Shown: positions 37,033-45,569 of the stretch, piece after piece | How positions within the stretch are numbered: the first letter of the stretch is position 1 | Layout of the letters: each line of letters opens with the position of its first letter | DNA from: Microlunatus soli | Lineage (GTDB): Bacteria; Actinomycetota; Actinomycetes; Propionibacteriales; Propionibacteriaceae | Direction: 5' to 3' | DNA length: 64,000 nt | Assembly (NCBI RefSeq): GCF_900105385.1 | Contig: NZ_LT629772.1 | Coordinates: 310,001-374,000, forward strand | Notes under the pieces: generated by a model | The model's database searches: none | What the model was told of the DNA's origin: nothing | Seen by the model: the letters and a program-made list of their open reading frames with translations, nothing else | Translations under genes and position numbers: made by a program

Positions 37033-37815
37033 TCAGGCGGGCTGGAGGGACCTCGCGACTCGGAGCAACTCGGTCCGGCTGAGCAGCCGATCCTGTTCGT
37101 TGCAGTTGCCGCTGTTGCCGAGCTCGACCCGGCGATGGTCGACCTGCCAGACGTAACTCCAGCCAGCCGGGTCATCGGTCGGCCCGTCCCGATACACCTG
37201 CGCGGTCGCCGTGCCGATCCGCGCCGTCCCGACCTTGGCTCGCCCGGACGTTCTGCCGGCCGGGACCGGACCGATTTCCACGGTCAGAAAGCCTCGCGTC
37301 GCGCGGCACTCACCGTCGGGAGCGGCCGCGTTCGCGTCGAAGCGGCTCGTCACCCACGTACTGGTGACAACCCGGCCGCGCGGAGACGTCGGCCCCGCCC
37401 AGGACTCCGCCTTCTCGTTCACCCCGCCGAATCCGGCCGGCACCGGAGCGGGAGTCAGCAGGTGTGCCCCGTCGAACGGCACATACTCGCGTCCCGACGA
37501 CCAGACGGTGCGCTCACCGATCGGGCGGGCGAGCCGGGCCGCGACGGTTCGAGGAATGCCCACATCGGTGCAAGAAACGTTCATCTTCCGCTCGACGAGC
37601 ACTTTGGCGTCGATCCGGCTACCTTTCTCGGTCACTGCAAGACGTGCCCGACCGTCGCAGGCGCCGCCGATATAGCTCACCACCAGACCCTGGTGGTCCG
37701 GGTCCGTTCGCATTCCCTCGATCTCTGCCGGGCTCACTGGTTCCGATGTCGTCGGCATGCACCCGATCGAGGTACACAGCAGCAGCGCCGACACCGCAAC
37801 GAATCGTCGCCCCAT
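37033..37815 (-). CDS. Hypothetical lipoprotein
   Basis: A 260-aa protein with a signal peptide FVAVSALLLCTSIGC and lipobox SIGC, predicting a membrane-anchored lipoprotein. The mature part has two cysteine pairs (GGACDG and VSCTD; GECRA and GNCNEQ) and a tryptophan-rich end (GWSYVWQVDHRRVELG). No family is recognised. GGGAGGGAG lies before ATG 37815. It precedes no obvious partner; secA starts 84 bp downstream on the same strand, without visible coupling. Confidence 0.75.
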   Translation of the reverse strand: MGRRFVAVSALLLCTSIGCMPTTSEPVSPAEIEGMRTDPDHQGLVVSYIGGACDGRARLAVTEKGSRIDAKVLVERKMNVSCTDVGIPRTVAARLARPIGERTVWSSGREYVPFDGAHLLTPAPVPAGFGGVNEKAESWAGPTSPRGRVVTSTWVTSRFDANAAAPDGECRATRGFLTVEIGPVPAGRTSGRAKVGTARIGTATAQVYRDGPTDDPAGWSYVWQVDHRRVELGNSGNCNEQDRLLSRTELLRVARSLQPA

Positions 37816-37942
37816 CGTCGCTCCCTCCCGTGACACTCCCGCTCATCGTGTCGCGACGCCGGACGCCGCAGGCGCGGTTGGTGCGATCGCGACCCATTCT
37901 TGATCTCACCGGGCCGCGACGGACTCACCGAACACGCCCTCG

Positions 37943-38710
37943 CTACGGCCGCCGGGTCACCAGGCTGGTGCACATCAGCCGTGGCCGGTCCAGCGCGTTG
38001 GGCGCTATCGCGTGGAAGCAGTCGGAGTGCATCAGGAACACGTCACCGGCCCGGCCGGTCACCTCGACCACTTCGACTGTCACGTCGTGGATCGGTTCCG
38101 GATGCTTCAGGAAGCTGTCCTCGCGCTCGGCGGGAGTCGACTGCTCATCGGGAGCCCAGAGATCGGCGAGCCAGGGATGCGCGGTCGCGAGAGCAGCTCG
38201 TACGGCGCGGGGCCTGGGTTCCTGCGAACGGCCGACCGCCGCGACCAGCCGGTGTGAGCCGGTGAGCACCAGGGTCCCGCCGCCGTGCGGCCGTACGTCA
38301 TCGAGCAGCGCGAACACCTGCACGGCACGCGGGTCGGTCCCGTCGGGCGGTACGTAGTCGAAGTGCCAACTGTCGCCCGGGACCGTCCAGGCGGTCGCCT
38401 GCGGAAAGGTGATCAGCAGCCGGCCGCGCTCACGACGCTGCCGGTCCGCCGGTCCGAGGAGTGCGGCCACCGCATCGGCGACGGGCGCGGACCAGATGCC
38501 GTCCAGGCCACCGGACCGGGTCAGCGGCTGGAACCCTGTCGGTCGGTCGACTCCCCAGGTCGTCCGATCGTGTCGCTGGATGCCTCGGTGCTCGGCCAGG
38601 AACGACCAGACGGCGTCGCCCATCCGGCCGCTGTCGGTGGCCGGGATCGCCGCCGGGAGCTTGACGAGCCCGCGCAGGTCGAACGTCTGCCGTTGCTCGG
38701 CGGTCAGCAT
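37943..38710 (-). CDS. Phytanoyl-CoA dioxygenase (PhyH)-family oxygenase
   Basis: A 255-aa Fe(II)/2-oxoglutarate oxygenase. The HxD pair is in DSWHFDYVPPDG, the distal His in VFLMHSDCFHAIAPN, and the 2-oxoglutarate-binding Arg is probably in LDRPRLMCTS. The strand VQVFALLDDVRPHGGGTLVL is typical. Members hydroxylate fatty acyl chains, ectoine or secondary metabolites; the substrate here is not indicated. CACAAT six nt before the ATG suggests a leaderless transcript. Confidence 0.82.
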   Translation of the reverse strand: MLTAEQRQTFDLRGLVKLPAAIPATDSGRMGDAVWSFLAEHRGIQRHDRTTWGVDRPTGFQPLTRSGGLDGIWSAPVADAVAALLGPADRQRRERGRLLITFPQATAWTVPGDSWHFDYVPPDGTDPRAVQVFALLDDVRPHGGGTLVLTGSHRLVAAVGRSQEPRPRAVRAALATAHPWLADLWAPDEQSTPAEREDSFLKHPEPIHDVTVEVVEVTGRAGDVFLMHSDCFHAIAPNALDRPRLMCTSLVTRRP

Positions 38711-38815
38711 GGCGGCATTGTGCCCAGGACGGTACGGTCCCGTCGATTGAATTGGGCGCCGATTGAATCGAACGCCGACCGGATCGGGCAGGCCGCACGG
38801 CGGGCTGGGTCGCCG

Positions 38816-39193
38816 TCAGATCATCCGCCCGACGGCCTCCGCGAGACCGGTGGCAACGGCGTACCCGAGTACACCGCAGGCCAGCGGGAGCAGCAGCGCG
38901 GCCGCCCAGTGCCACGACGGTTCGATCCTGGCCAGGCAGCGGACGGAGACGACGATGCCGACCGCGACGCAGCCGGCGAACACGAGGCCGGTGGGCAGCA
39001 CCAGCACCATCCCACGCCCCTCGGCGCACGCACCGGTGCACGGGTGAGCGGCGGTCGCCACCGCGAGGGAGTGTCGCAGGAAGCGGACCGCCGTGACGCA
39101 GCCGGCGACGATAGCGAGCAGGATCGCCAGCACGTCCCAGCCGCCCGCCGATCGTCGGACTGGGGGCTGCGGATGGAGGTCCATCTCCCCCAT
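38816..39193 (-). CDS. Small membrane protein, unknown
   Basis: A 125-aa protein with three predicted membrane helices: WDVLAILLAIVAGCVTAVRF, GMVLVLPTGLVFAGCVAVGI and WAAALLLPLACGVLGYAVAT. One loop holds a cysteine pair (HPCTGACAEG). A short charged N-terminus and a C-terminal GRMI complete it. Not recognised. No strong ribosome site is seen, so the start (ATG 39193 or 39184) is uncertain. The gene stands alone between PhyH and a region without clear genes. Confidence 0.5.
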   Translation of the reverse strand: MGEMDLHPQPPVRRSAGGWDVLAILLAIVAGCVTAVRFLRHSLAVATAAHPCTGACAEGRGMVLVLPTGLVFAGCVAVGIVVSVRCLARIEPSWHWAAALLLPLACGVLGYAVATGLAEAVGRMI

Positions 39194-39210
39194 TGTCGAT
39201 CCCGGCCGGG

Positions 39211-39477
39211 TCAGGGGGCACTCTGCCAGCCAGCCACCGGCCGGCCGAGGTGCTCCCATCCAGGGAAACGTCCTGCCGCGTAGCCCAATCGTTCATCGGT
39301 TCCGGAGAGAGGATCCCGGCATATCGCGATCTCATTCCCGTCCAGAACGACGCTCTGAGCGGGCAGGCTCGACCTGCCGTCCGTTGACATCGCGAATTGC
39401 ATGGTTCCGTGCACCGAGCTGTGAGCGGCGGGGGACGCTGCCCGATAGCCGTTGCAGGATGCGAGGCGAACGGGCAT
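39211..39477 (-). CDS. Doubtful small hypothetical ORF
   Basis: An 88-aa open frame starting MPVRLASCNGYRAASPAAHS and ending GRFPGWEHLGRPVAGWQSAP. Segments such as SVVLDGNEIAICRDPLSGTD look protein-like, but there is no ribosome site and no family match that I recognise. It occupies most of the 463-bp gap 39194-39656, whose base composition is less GC-biased than neighbouring genes. It may be a decayed or recently acquired gene, or not coding. Confidence 0.25.
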   Translation of the reverse strand: MPVRLASCNGYRAASPAAHSSVHGTMQFAMSTDGRSSLPAQSVVLDGNEIAICRDPLSGTDERLGYAAGRFPGWEHLGRPVAGWQSAP

Positions 39478-39488
39478 GGTCGCCAAGT

Positions 39489-39541
39489 TGACCGAGAGAG
39501 CTGCTGTGATCCGCCCCGCCTGGCAGCAATCCTCTCGGTCA
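39489..39541. repeat. Inverted repeat in the 39.2-39.7 kb gap
   Basis: TGACCGAGAG (39489-39498) and CTCTCGGTCA (39532-39541) are exact inverted copies with a 33-nt spacer. Could be an operator pair, a hairpin or a relic end of an element. No gene is placed clearly enough to decide. Confidence 0.35.
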
Positions 39542-39656
39542 GGTTTGCCAGGTGCCGACGTCCTGGCCGACCTCGCCCGATCGGTCAATCTACGCCGCTG
39601 GCGATCTGTCGATCGATGGCCCATCACGACTGCCCGTCGACGCGCCCCACCGGGAT

Positions 39657-40973
39657 TCACGCCGACAACGGGGCAGCTCGGACGTGATCGGACAGTTCGG
39701 CCGACAGGTCGCCGCGGGCTTCGACATCGATGTCGGAGAGCTCCAGCCACTGGGCCAGCAGCGCGAGCTCGGCAGCGAGTTCGGGCGCAACCGTGGCCGG
39801 GTCGGCAGTGTCCTCGATCCAGGCCGACCGGACCCGCAGCACGCCGGCAGCCCGGTCGGCCTTCAGGTCGACCCGGGCGACGAACCGTTCTCCGAGCAGG
39901 AACGGGTAGACGTAATAGCCGTGTACCCGCTTCGGTTCGGGGACGTAGATCTCGATCCGGTAGAAGAAGTCGAACAGGGCCTCGAGTCGACGGCGTTCGA
40001 ACATCACCGAGTCGAACGGGCTGATCAGCGCCCGGGCCTCGATTCTGCGGGGCTGCTTCGCCTGATGCCACAGATAACCCGGCTGTTTCCAGCCCTGCAC
40101 GGTGACCGGGATCAGCTCGCCGGTCGTGACCAGCTCCTGGACTGCCGGCAGCGTCCGCTCCTGACTGGTCCGGAAGTAGTCGCGCAGATCGGGCTCGGTG
40201 GCCACGCCGAGCGCGGCGGCGGCGCGGCGGACCAGGGTCAGCATCGCTTCCGGTTCGGTCGGCGTCGCGGTCGCTGTCGCGGCTGCGGGCAGTACCCGGT
40301 CGGGCAGGTCGTAGAGCCGCTCGAACTGACCGTTGCGCCGGGCCGCGGTGATCCGGCCGGTGACGAACAGGTGTTCGCAGGCGGTCTTCACATCCGACCA
40401 GTTCCACCCCCAGTTCTCGCGCTGCCGCGGACCGGCGTGATCGGCCAGCTCCGCGGCGGCCCGGGCGTCGATGCCGCGGGCTCCGATCGGTCCGTGGTCG
40501 ATCACCTGCTGCTGCACCCAGTCGATCAACTCCGGCCGGTCGCGGGCGATCCGGGCCATCGAGCCCCACATCTCCCGCGCCGACCAGGACTCCATCCGAT
40601 GCCGCAGTGCCGGCTCGAGGGTCACGTCGATCATGCTCGCGGCGTGGCCCCAGTACTCGAACAGCCGCCGCGGGGCCTTGCCCGCCGCCCGATCCAGCAG
40701 ACCTGGGTCGTAGGGACCGAGTCGGCTGTACAGCGGCAGGTAATGCGCCCGGGCGACGATGTTGATGGTGTCGATCTGGAACTGCCCGAGCCGGTCGATG
40801 ACGGCTTGGACGTCGCGCATCGTCGGCCGGTGATCGGGGCGTTGCCCACCTGCACCAGAACCGCGGCGGCCGCCGAATCCTTGCGCGGCGAGCGCGATCC
40901 GGCGGGCCTGGGCAGTCGACAGTCGGCGCGCGGTCGGTGGGTGCGGAGGAGTCTGCGGAGCGTGCTTGGCCAC
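39657..40973 (-). CDS. Crosslink-repair DNA glycosylase, YcaQ family
   Basis: A 438-aa winged-helix protein of the YcaQ/AlkX family (HTH_42). These enzymes unhook interstrand DNA crosslinks. The catalytic QxD motif is in GQFQIDTINIVARAHYLPLY at ~66-68. Also typical are LFEYWGHAASM and the C-terminal ALISPFDSVMFERRR and RVHGYYVYPFLLGER. GTG 40973 follows TAGGGT by six nt, consistent with leaderless translation. A proline/basic-rich N-terminal stretch of ~18 residues precedes the domain. Confidence 0.87.
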   Translation of the reverse strand: MAKHAPQTPPHPPTARRLSTAQARRIALAAQGFGGRRGSGAGGQRPDHRPTMRDVQAVIDRLGQFQIDTINIVARAHYLPLYSRLGPYDPGLLDRAAGKAPRRLFEYWGHAASMIDVTLEPALRHRMESWSAREMWGSMARIARDRPELIDWVQQQVIDHGPIGARGIDARAAAELADHAGPRQRENWGWNWSDVKTACEHLFVTGRITAARRNGQFERLYDLPDRVLPAAATATATPTEPEAMLTLVRRAAAALGVATEPDLRDYFRTSQERTLPAVQELVTTGELIPVTVQGWKQPGYLWHQAKQPRRIEARALISPFDSVMFERRRLEALFDFFYRIEIYVPEPKRVHGYYVYPFLLGERFVARVDLKADRAAGVLRVRSAWIEDTADPATVAPELAAELALLAQWLELSDIDVEARGDLSAELSDHVRAAPLSA

Positions 40974-41025
40974 GTCCCGACCCTAGAGGGCAGGTCGGAC
41001 AATGCCCGTACGTCGTCCCTGATCG

Positions 41026-42033
41026 TCAGTCGATGCGCTTGACGAAGACGCCGATCGTGGAGTGAACCGCGAAGCCGAACGCCTCGTTGATGGCGATCAT
41101 CCACCGGTTGGTCTCGGCGTTGCCGGTCTGCAGGTACCGCTTGTCCGGGGCCAGGTCGCGGAGCAGCCGGTAGCCGGCGACCTTGACCGACATGCCCAGC
41201 CGATGCCCGCGATGAGCGCGGTCGACCACCGTTGCCCATTGGTCGACCGATTCCTCATCCGGATCGGAGATCACACAACTGCTCAGCGCCGCGACCGATC
41301 CGTCCGGGGCGATCGCCAGTGCCGAGACCCGACGCCGGCCGGAAGCGTTGATCTCCGCATCCTGTTCGGCCAGCAGTTCGGGTGTCCGGCGGCGAGCCTC
41401 GACCTCGAGGTCACCGTGCGGGGCGTCCAGCACCAGCCGGTTGTTGACGTCGCAGTAGCCCTGCGCCCACTGCTGTGGAACCGGGCCGTCGAAGGTGACC
41501 AATCGATAGCCCGTACGGTGCGGCCGCGCTTCGGCGTCCAACTCATCCAACAGTCCGTCGTCGATCGGCAGCGGCAGGCGGCGTTCGACCTCGTTGTAGG
41601 TCCACCGGTAGCCGTGCCGTTCGGCGAAGCCACGGTTGCGCTCGACCCGGTCGCCCTGCAGCGCAAACTCCGCGGTCAACTCGGTGCGCCCTTGTTCGGC
41701 CATCCGTTGCTCCCCCGTCGCGAGCAGGGCCGTCCCGACGCCGTTGCCGGTGTGCTCGGGCAGCACGTGCACCGCCACCCAGGCCGATCGCAGGTTGTCC
41801 GTCGTCGAGCCGATCGTCATCACCGCGCCGACCGGCCCGGCGACTTCGTCTACTTCGGCGACCGAGACCTGGAAGGACATCCCGGCCGAGGGCCCGCGCA
41901 CCGATGCTGCCGTCTCGGCGTAGGAATACACCCGCGCATCAGGATTGCCGTCCCGCTCGGCGCGCCGGTAGATGTCGTAGTAGGCACGCACCTCGGCGTC
42001 GTCGGTCGTGTTCAGGTCCCGGATCCGCACCAT
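41026..42033 (-). CDS. Tandem GNAT N-acetyltransferase
   Basis: A ~335-aa protein with two GNAT folds. The first (about 1-160) has the acetyl-CoA region VHVLPEHTGNGVGTALLATG. The second (about 180-335) has DRAHRGHRLGMSVKVAGYRL and the end NEAFGFAVHSTIG. Such double GNATs resemble Eis-like or mycothiol-synthase-like architectures, but no specific substrate is indicated. ATG 42033 is preferred: CACGAT inside the palindrome GGCACGATCGTGCC lies seven nt before it. ATG 42054 would add 7 residues. Confidence 0.82.
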   Translation of the reverse strand: MVRIRDLNTTDDAEVRAYYDIYRRAERDGNPDARVYSYAETAASVRGPSAGMSFQVSVAEVDEVAGPVGAVMTIGSTTDNLRSAWVAVHVLPEHTGNGVGTALLATGEQRMAEQGRTELTAEFALQGDRVERNRGFAERHGYRWTYNEVERRLPLPIDDGLLDELDAEARPHRTGYRLVTFDGPVPQQWAQGYCDVNNRLVLDAPHGDLEVEARRRTPELLAEQDAEINASGRRRVSALAIAPDGSVAALSSCVISDPDEESVDQWATVVDRAHRGHRLGMSVKVAGYRLLRDLAPDKRYLQTGNAETNRWMIAINEAFGFAVHSTIGVFVKRID

Positions 42034-42075
42034 GGGCACGATCGTGCCAGCCATCGAGTCGGCCGGCCCACCGAT

Positions 42076-42122
42076 TATCCGGGCCGATCCGACTATCCGG
42101 GCCCGATCCGATTTATCCGGGC
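42076..42122. repeat. Three degenerate tandem copies upstream of the GNAT gene
   Basis: TATCCGGGC recurs at 42076, 42094 and 42114, each flanked by GATCCGA-like sequence, giving an 18-20-bp unit. Only three imperfect copies, in the 100-bp gap between the GNAT start and the first tiny gene. Confidence 0.6.
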
Positions 42123-42135
42123 ACTGATCCGAGGG

Positions 42136-42285
42136 TCAGTCCTCCGGTCGCGGTGTCGCCTTCGCCAGTGCCTTGATCCGCTCCGACGGCTGCGGCGCCA
42201 GACCCTTGCGGGCGCGCTCGACGAGCAGTTGCGCGGCACGGACCTGCGCCCATGTCGGCGCCGACTCCGTCACGTGCGTCGCCAT
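42136..42285 (-). CDS. 49-aa small protein, unknown
   Basis: The predicted peptide starts MATHVTESAPTWAQVRAAQL and continues as an amphipathic, arginine- and alanine-rich helix (LVERARKGLAPQPSERIKAL) to an acidic end. GGAGG lies about 8 nt before the ATG, which is the best evidence that it is translated. It follows the 63-aa gene by 31 bp on the same strand. No homologue is recognised. Size and pairing would suit a toxin-antitoxin pair or a small regulator-binding peptide, but neither is shown. Confidence 0.5.
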   Translation of the reverse strand: MATHVTESAPTWAQVRAAQLLVERARKGLAPQPSERIKALAKATPRPED

Positions 42286-42316
42286 GGCAACCACCTCCGC
42301 TTCTCGACACCTCCAG

Positions 42317-42508
42317 TTACGACGACAACCCTCCGACGATCTCGTCAACGGGCGGCCGGGTGACCGCGATCAGCACACCGTTCACGATCGGTTGGTCCTC
42401 GGGTTGCAACAGCTCGGAGTCGGCCAGCGATTCCAGCACCACGATGCCGAGCCGGGCGGATCTGCCCTCACTGATCACGAGCTCGGCACTCCACCGCAGC
42501 ATCCGCAT
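42317..42508 (-). CDS. 63-aa small protein, unknown
   Basis: The predicted protein begins MRMLRWSAELVISEGRSARL and continues IVVLESLADSELLQPEDQPI to VDEIVGGLSS. It is mixed hydrophobic/acidic and probably a small alpha/beta fold. GGAG lies 5 nt before the ATG at 42508. A longer start near 42616 is possible but would add a basic, low-complexity stretch. It is first of a two-gene unit with the 49-aa gene and lies 130 bp after a tiny membrane-protein gene on the same strand. Function unknown. Confidence 0.5.
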   Translation of the reverse strand: MRMLRWSAELVISEGRSARLGIVVLESLADSELLQPEDQPIVNGVLIAVTRPPVDEIVGGLSS

Positions 42509-42638
42509 GGTCTCCTCGCGATGCCGCCAGACGTCGGGGTGTCTCCTCTTTGTTCGGGTGGGAGCGAGCAGGTGCGCGGTCGAGTGCCTCGGCGTGGCCG
42601 GTGAGGGAGGCATATCGGGATATGTCGACCGAGTCCGG

Positions 42639-42800
42639 CTACGGCGAGGTGCCGACCGCGTGCCGCGCAGCCCGCACGAACAAAGAGACACACCCCAGCT
42701 CCAGCGCACTGCGCCGGGTGAGCAGGTGCCCGACCAATGCACCGATGGCAGCGAGGATCGGCGTCGCCACCGCAAGAACCACCGCGCCCCACGTCGGCAT
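42639..42800 (-). CDS. 53-aa putative single-pass membrane protein
   Basis: Translation from ATG 42800 gives MPTWGAVVLAVATPILAAIG, ALVGHLLTRRSALELGCVSL and FVRAARHAVGTSP before TAG. Residues ~5-27 form a membrane helix, followed by a short basic region and a second mildly hydrophobic stretch. No clear ribosome site, so coding is plausible but not certain. CATATC-gg-GATATG (42611-42624) lies just downstream on this strand, before the 63-aa gene, and could be a regulatory palindrome. Confidence 0.4.
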   Translation of the reverse strand: MPTWGAVVLAVATPILAAIGALVGHLLTRRSALELGCVSLFVRAARHAVGTSP

Positions 42801-42944
42801 CAGTCCGCGCTCAGCCCGGTGCGTCGATCGCCCCTCATACGGGCGATCCTGTCAGAGTCCTCCGACAGTGGACCAGACGTTCCGACGCCCGCGGACCCGG
42901 CTGACGCTCTACGCTGCGATGCACCGGCACTGGAGGGAGCAGGC

Positions 42945-43787
42945 ATGTTCAGCATCGGCGAGTTCGCTTCGATCAATCGGGTGACGGTCCGGCTGCTGCA
43001 TCACTACGACCGGATCGGGCTGCTCGCGCCGGCTCGGGTCGATCCGTCCTCGGGGTATCGCTGGTATGCACCGGACCAGAGCCGGCAGCTGAACCGGATC
43101 CTGGAACTGCGCGACTTCGGGCTCCGGCTGGACGACGTCGCCGCGATCGTCGGCGGCGAGCTGCCGGCGTCGGCGGAGTCCGACCTGTTGGCGGCCGCGC
43201 GGTCGACGCTGGCCCGGCAGGTCGAGCAGGACACCGTACGGCTGCAGCGGCTGGACGCCTTCCTGGCCGCTCAGGCCGGCGAGCCGACCGCACCGGTGGT
43301 GGCGGCCTCGGTGATCTCGGTGCCGCCGGTGACCGTCGGCTACCTGACGGCTCCGGCTGCCGGCTGGGGCAGCGTCAACATCTCGCCCGTGATCGGCCCG
43401 CTCTTCGCCGAGCTGGCCGGGCGGCTGAGCGACGCCGGGCGGACCGGTTTCGGCCCGGCGATCGCCAGCTATCGAGCAACCGAGCGCGAACAGGACGGGA
43501 TCGTCGTCACTGCTGCTTACATCCTCGACTCCGGCGAACCGGCCGCGGCCGAAGGCCCGGACCCGGGCTACAAGCTGGCCGTGTTCCCCGCGCTGGACCG
43601 GGTCGCCACGGTCACTCACCACGGATCGGTGGCGACCATCGACCAGACCTGGCACGGGCTGCTCGGTTGGGTCGAGGCGCACGACCTCCATCCGAGCGGG
43701 GTCTGCCGGGAGGTGTACCACTCCCCTCCCGACGTTCCGCAGGACGGCTGGGTCACCGATCTGCAGCAACCGGTCGCGGCGGACTGA
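42945..43787 (+). CDS. MerR-family regulator with GyrI-like effector domain
   Basis: A 280-aa regulator. The MerR winged helix starts MFSIGEFASINRVTVRLLHH and has GYRWYAPDQSRQLNRILELR. A coiled linker helix (about 90-125) is followed by a GyrI-like/effector-binding domain (about 140-280), as in BmrR-like multidrug sensors. GGAGGGAG lies ~7 nt before the ATG. No efflux gene is adjacent. A strong hairpin follows the stop. Confidence 0.88.
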   Translation: MFSIGEFASINRVTVRLLHHYDRIGLLAPARVDPSSGYRWYAPDQSRQLNRILELRDFGLRLDDVAAIVGGELPASAESDLLAAARSTLARQVEQDTVRLQRLDAFLAAQAGEPTAPVVAASVISVPPVTVGYLTAPAAGWGSVNISPVIGPLFAELAGRLSDAGRTGFGPAIASYRATEREQDGIVVTAAYILDSGEPAAAEGPDPGYKLAVFPALDRVATVTHHGSVATIDQTWHGLLGWVEAHDLHPSGVCREVYHSPPDVPQDGWVTDLQQPVAAD

Positions 43788-43790
43788 TCG

Positions 43791-43831
43791 CGATGTTGAT
43801 CATGGACCAACAGGTCCCATGATCAACATCG
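43791..43831. terminator. GATC-rich hairpin between convergent merR-like and hpf genes
   Basis: Positions 43791-43805 and 43817-43831 are perfect inverted copies over 15 bp (CGATGTTGATCATGG and its complement), with inner GACC/GGTC pairs near the loop. It lies 4 nt after the MerR stop and 41 bp before the hpf end, fitting a bidirectional terminator. Confidence 0.7.
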
Positions 43832-43871
43832 GATCATGATCAACAACGCGTCAACGCGCGACCGGTGCCGG

Positions 43872-44510
43872 TCACGCGTGGACGAGCGCCTCGACATTCT
43901 CCAATCGGATCACGCCGTAGTCGTAACCACGGCGGCGGTAGACGACGCTGGGCGCCTGCGCCTCCTTGTCGATGAAGAGGAAGAAATCGTGGCCGACCAG
44001 TTCCATCGCGTCCAGCGCCTCACCCAAGGTCATCGGCGCGGCATGGTGCACCTTCTGACGCACCACCAGCGGGCCGTCACCCTGGACCTCCATCCCGGCG
44101 ACGTTGTGCACATCGTCCTTCTCCGGGCTCGAGCCGTTGGTCGACGGCTCGTCGACCGGCCAGCGCGCCGAGGCCTCGGCCAACGAGCGCGGCTTGTGCG
44201 ATCCGCGATGGACCCTGCGTCGGTCAGCCGCCTTGCGCAGCTGGGACATCAGCTTCTCCAACGCGAGATCGAACGCGGCAGACTTGTGTTCGGCTGCAGC
44301 CTCGGCCCGGACCACCGGACCCTTGCCGTGCAGCGTGATCTCGACCTTGCTGCCATGATCAAGTTGTCGTCGGTTGCGTTCGGCGGACACCTCCACATCG
44401 ACCCGGATCACCCGGTCGTTGAGCTTCTCCAGCTTGGTGATCTTGTCCTCGACGTAGTCCCGGAACTCATCGGGCAACGTGCAGTGCCGGCTCTTGACGA
44501 CAACGTCCAT
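43872..44510 (-). CDS. hpf: Ribosome hibernation-promoting factor, long form
   Basis: A 212-aa long-type Hpf that dimerises 70S ribosomes into inactive 100S particles. The N-terminal S30AE domain begins MDVVVKSRHCTLPDEFRDYV, with a basic helix KLMSQLRKAADRRRVHRG. The C-terminal dimerisation domain has VVRQKVHHAAPMTLGEALDA and FLFIDKEAQAPSVVYRRRGY. GGAGG lies 6 nt before the ATG. It belongs to the comF-hpf-secA synteny, now interrupted on both sides. Confidence 0.95.
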   Translation of the reverse strand: MDVVVKSRHCTLPDEFRDYVEDKITKLEKLNDRVIRVDVEVSAERNRRQLDHGSKVEITLHGKGPVVRAEAAAEHKSAAFDLALEKLMSQLRKAADRRRVHRGSHKPRSLAEASARWPVDEPSTNGSSPEKDDVHNVAGMEVQGDGPLVVRQKVHHAAPMTLGEALDAMELVGHDFFLFIDKEAQAPSVVYRRRGYDYGVIRLENVEALVHA

Positions 44511-44603
44511 GTCAATCCTCCAACAGTAGGTGTCCCGCGCAGCGCGGGGCCGGGGTCAACCGGGAGACAACAGACCGCGAACGCCCTCTGGGACCGGGAA
44601 CGC

Positions 44604-44638
44604 AAAAGGCCGCACGCTCTCGTCGGAGCGGGCGGCCT
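44604..44638 (-). terminator. Rho-independent terminator of the TetR gene
   Basis: AGGCCGC...GCGGCCT encloses CGCTC...GAGCG. On the minus strand the stem is followed by TTTT, 60 bp beyond the TetR stop, so it ends that transcript before hpf. Confidence 0.8.
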
Positions 44639-44697
44639 GGACCCGGTGCACCACGTGCATCGCGATCGTTGATGGCGACGTTCACCATAACCAGACG

Positions 44698-45534
44698 TTA
44701 GCCCTCATCAGGCCGAAATTCCAGGGTTTGCCGGTGCCGGGAGCCCGCATCGTCGATCATCACCTGCAACCCGTCCAGCAGTCGAGACAGCCCGAAGCGG
44801 TAGCTGCCGAGCGGGTCGTAGGCCGCGGCCTGCGCATCGCCTGCGGCAGTCCCGACCCGGACCGCCAGCGGGAACTCCGCGGCGGTGATCCGCGCGGCTG
44901 CGGCCGCGGCACCGGCCGACCACCATTGCTCGCTGGTCTCCGGCTCCCGGGCGGCCGCGGTCAGATCGACGGCGATCCCGCGGACGTGGTTGAGCAGCTG
45001 CCAGACGGCGAGGTCCATCTCGAGGTCGGTCAGCCCCAGCCGGTCGAAGACGCCGAGCTCGGCGTCGTACTTGGCGGTACTGGAGGGGCCGAGGACGGGT
45101 CGGACGTTCGGCCGCTCGACCAGCCACGGGTGCCGCCGGATCCAATCCAGATTGGCGTCGCAGAGGGTCCCCGCGGCGCGCCGCCAGCCACGTCGGGGGT
45201 CGGCCGGTCGTCGGCTGCGCGGTCCGTAGGGGAAACCGCGCAGTCGCCCGTCGAAGAACTCGGCGGCCGCCTGATCGATCATCAGCTCGACGAGTTGATC
45301 AAGATCGGCGACGTAGGTGTAGAGCCCCATCCGGGCCAGTCCGAGCCGGGCCGTCAGGCCACGGACGGTCAGCCCGGCGATGCCGTCGGCGTCGGCGATC
45401 GCGATGCCGGCGGCGACCACGTCGTCCAGCTCGCGACCGGGACGCGGGCCACGGCGACGGGGTTGCTGCTCACGATGGCGCCAGAGCAGCCGGGCGGTGT
45501 GCTCGGCGCGTTCGACGGCCGGTTCCTGCTCCAT
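44698..45534 (-). CDS. TetR-family repressor (TetR_C type)
   Basis: A 278-aa regulator. The N-terminal helix-turn-helix (about 35-85) has GIAGLTVRGLTARLGLARMG then LYTYVADLDQLVELM. The long C-terminal ligand domain resembles the TetR_C_1 (tetracycline-type) group, with WRRAAGTLCDANLDWIRRHP. GGGAGG lies before the ATG. It is divergent from the VOC and MFS genes, and two operator-like palindromes lie in the 110-bp intergenic region. It most likely represses that pair and itself. Confidence 0.9.
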   Translation of the reverse strand: MEQEPAVERAEHTARLLWRHREQQPRRRGPRPGRELDDVVAAGIAIADADGIAGLTVRGLTARLGLARMGLYTYVADLDQLVELMIDQAAAEFFDGRLRGFPYGPRSRRPADPRRGWRRAAGTLCDANLDWIRRHPWLVERPNVRPVLGPSSTAKYDAELGVFDRLGLTDLEMDLAVWQLLNHVRGIAVDLTAAAREPETSEQWWSAGAAAAAARITAAEFPLAVRVGTAAGDAQAAAYDPLGSYRFGLSRLLDGLQVMIDDAGSRHRQTLEFRPDEG

Positions 45535-45569
45535 CCGAATCCTCCCGGAAGTTTCTCGTCCCGATCACT

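Noticed and set aside
42076-42122. CRISPR-like repeats
   Set aside because: Only three degenerate copies with no unique spacers of regular length and no cas genes.
42136-42508. Named toxin-antitoxin pair
   Set aside because: Neither peptide shows a recognisable antitoxin DNA-binding or toxin domain; recorded only as unknown small genes.
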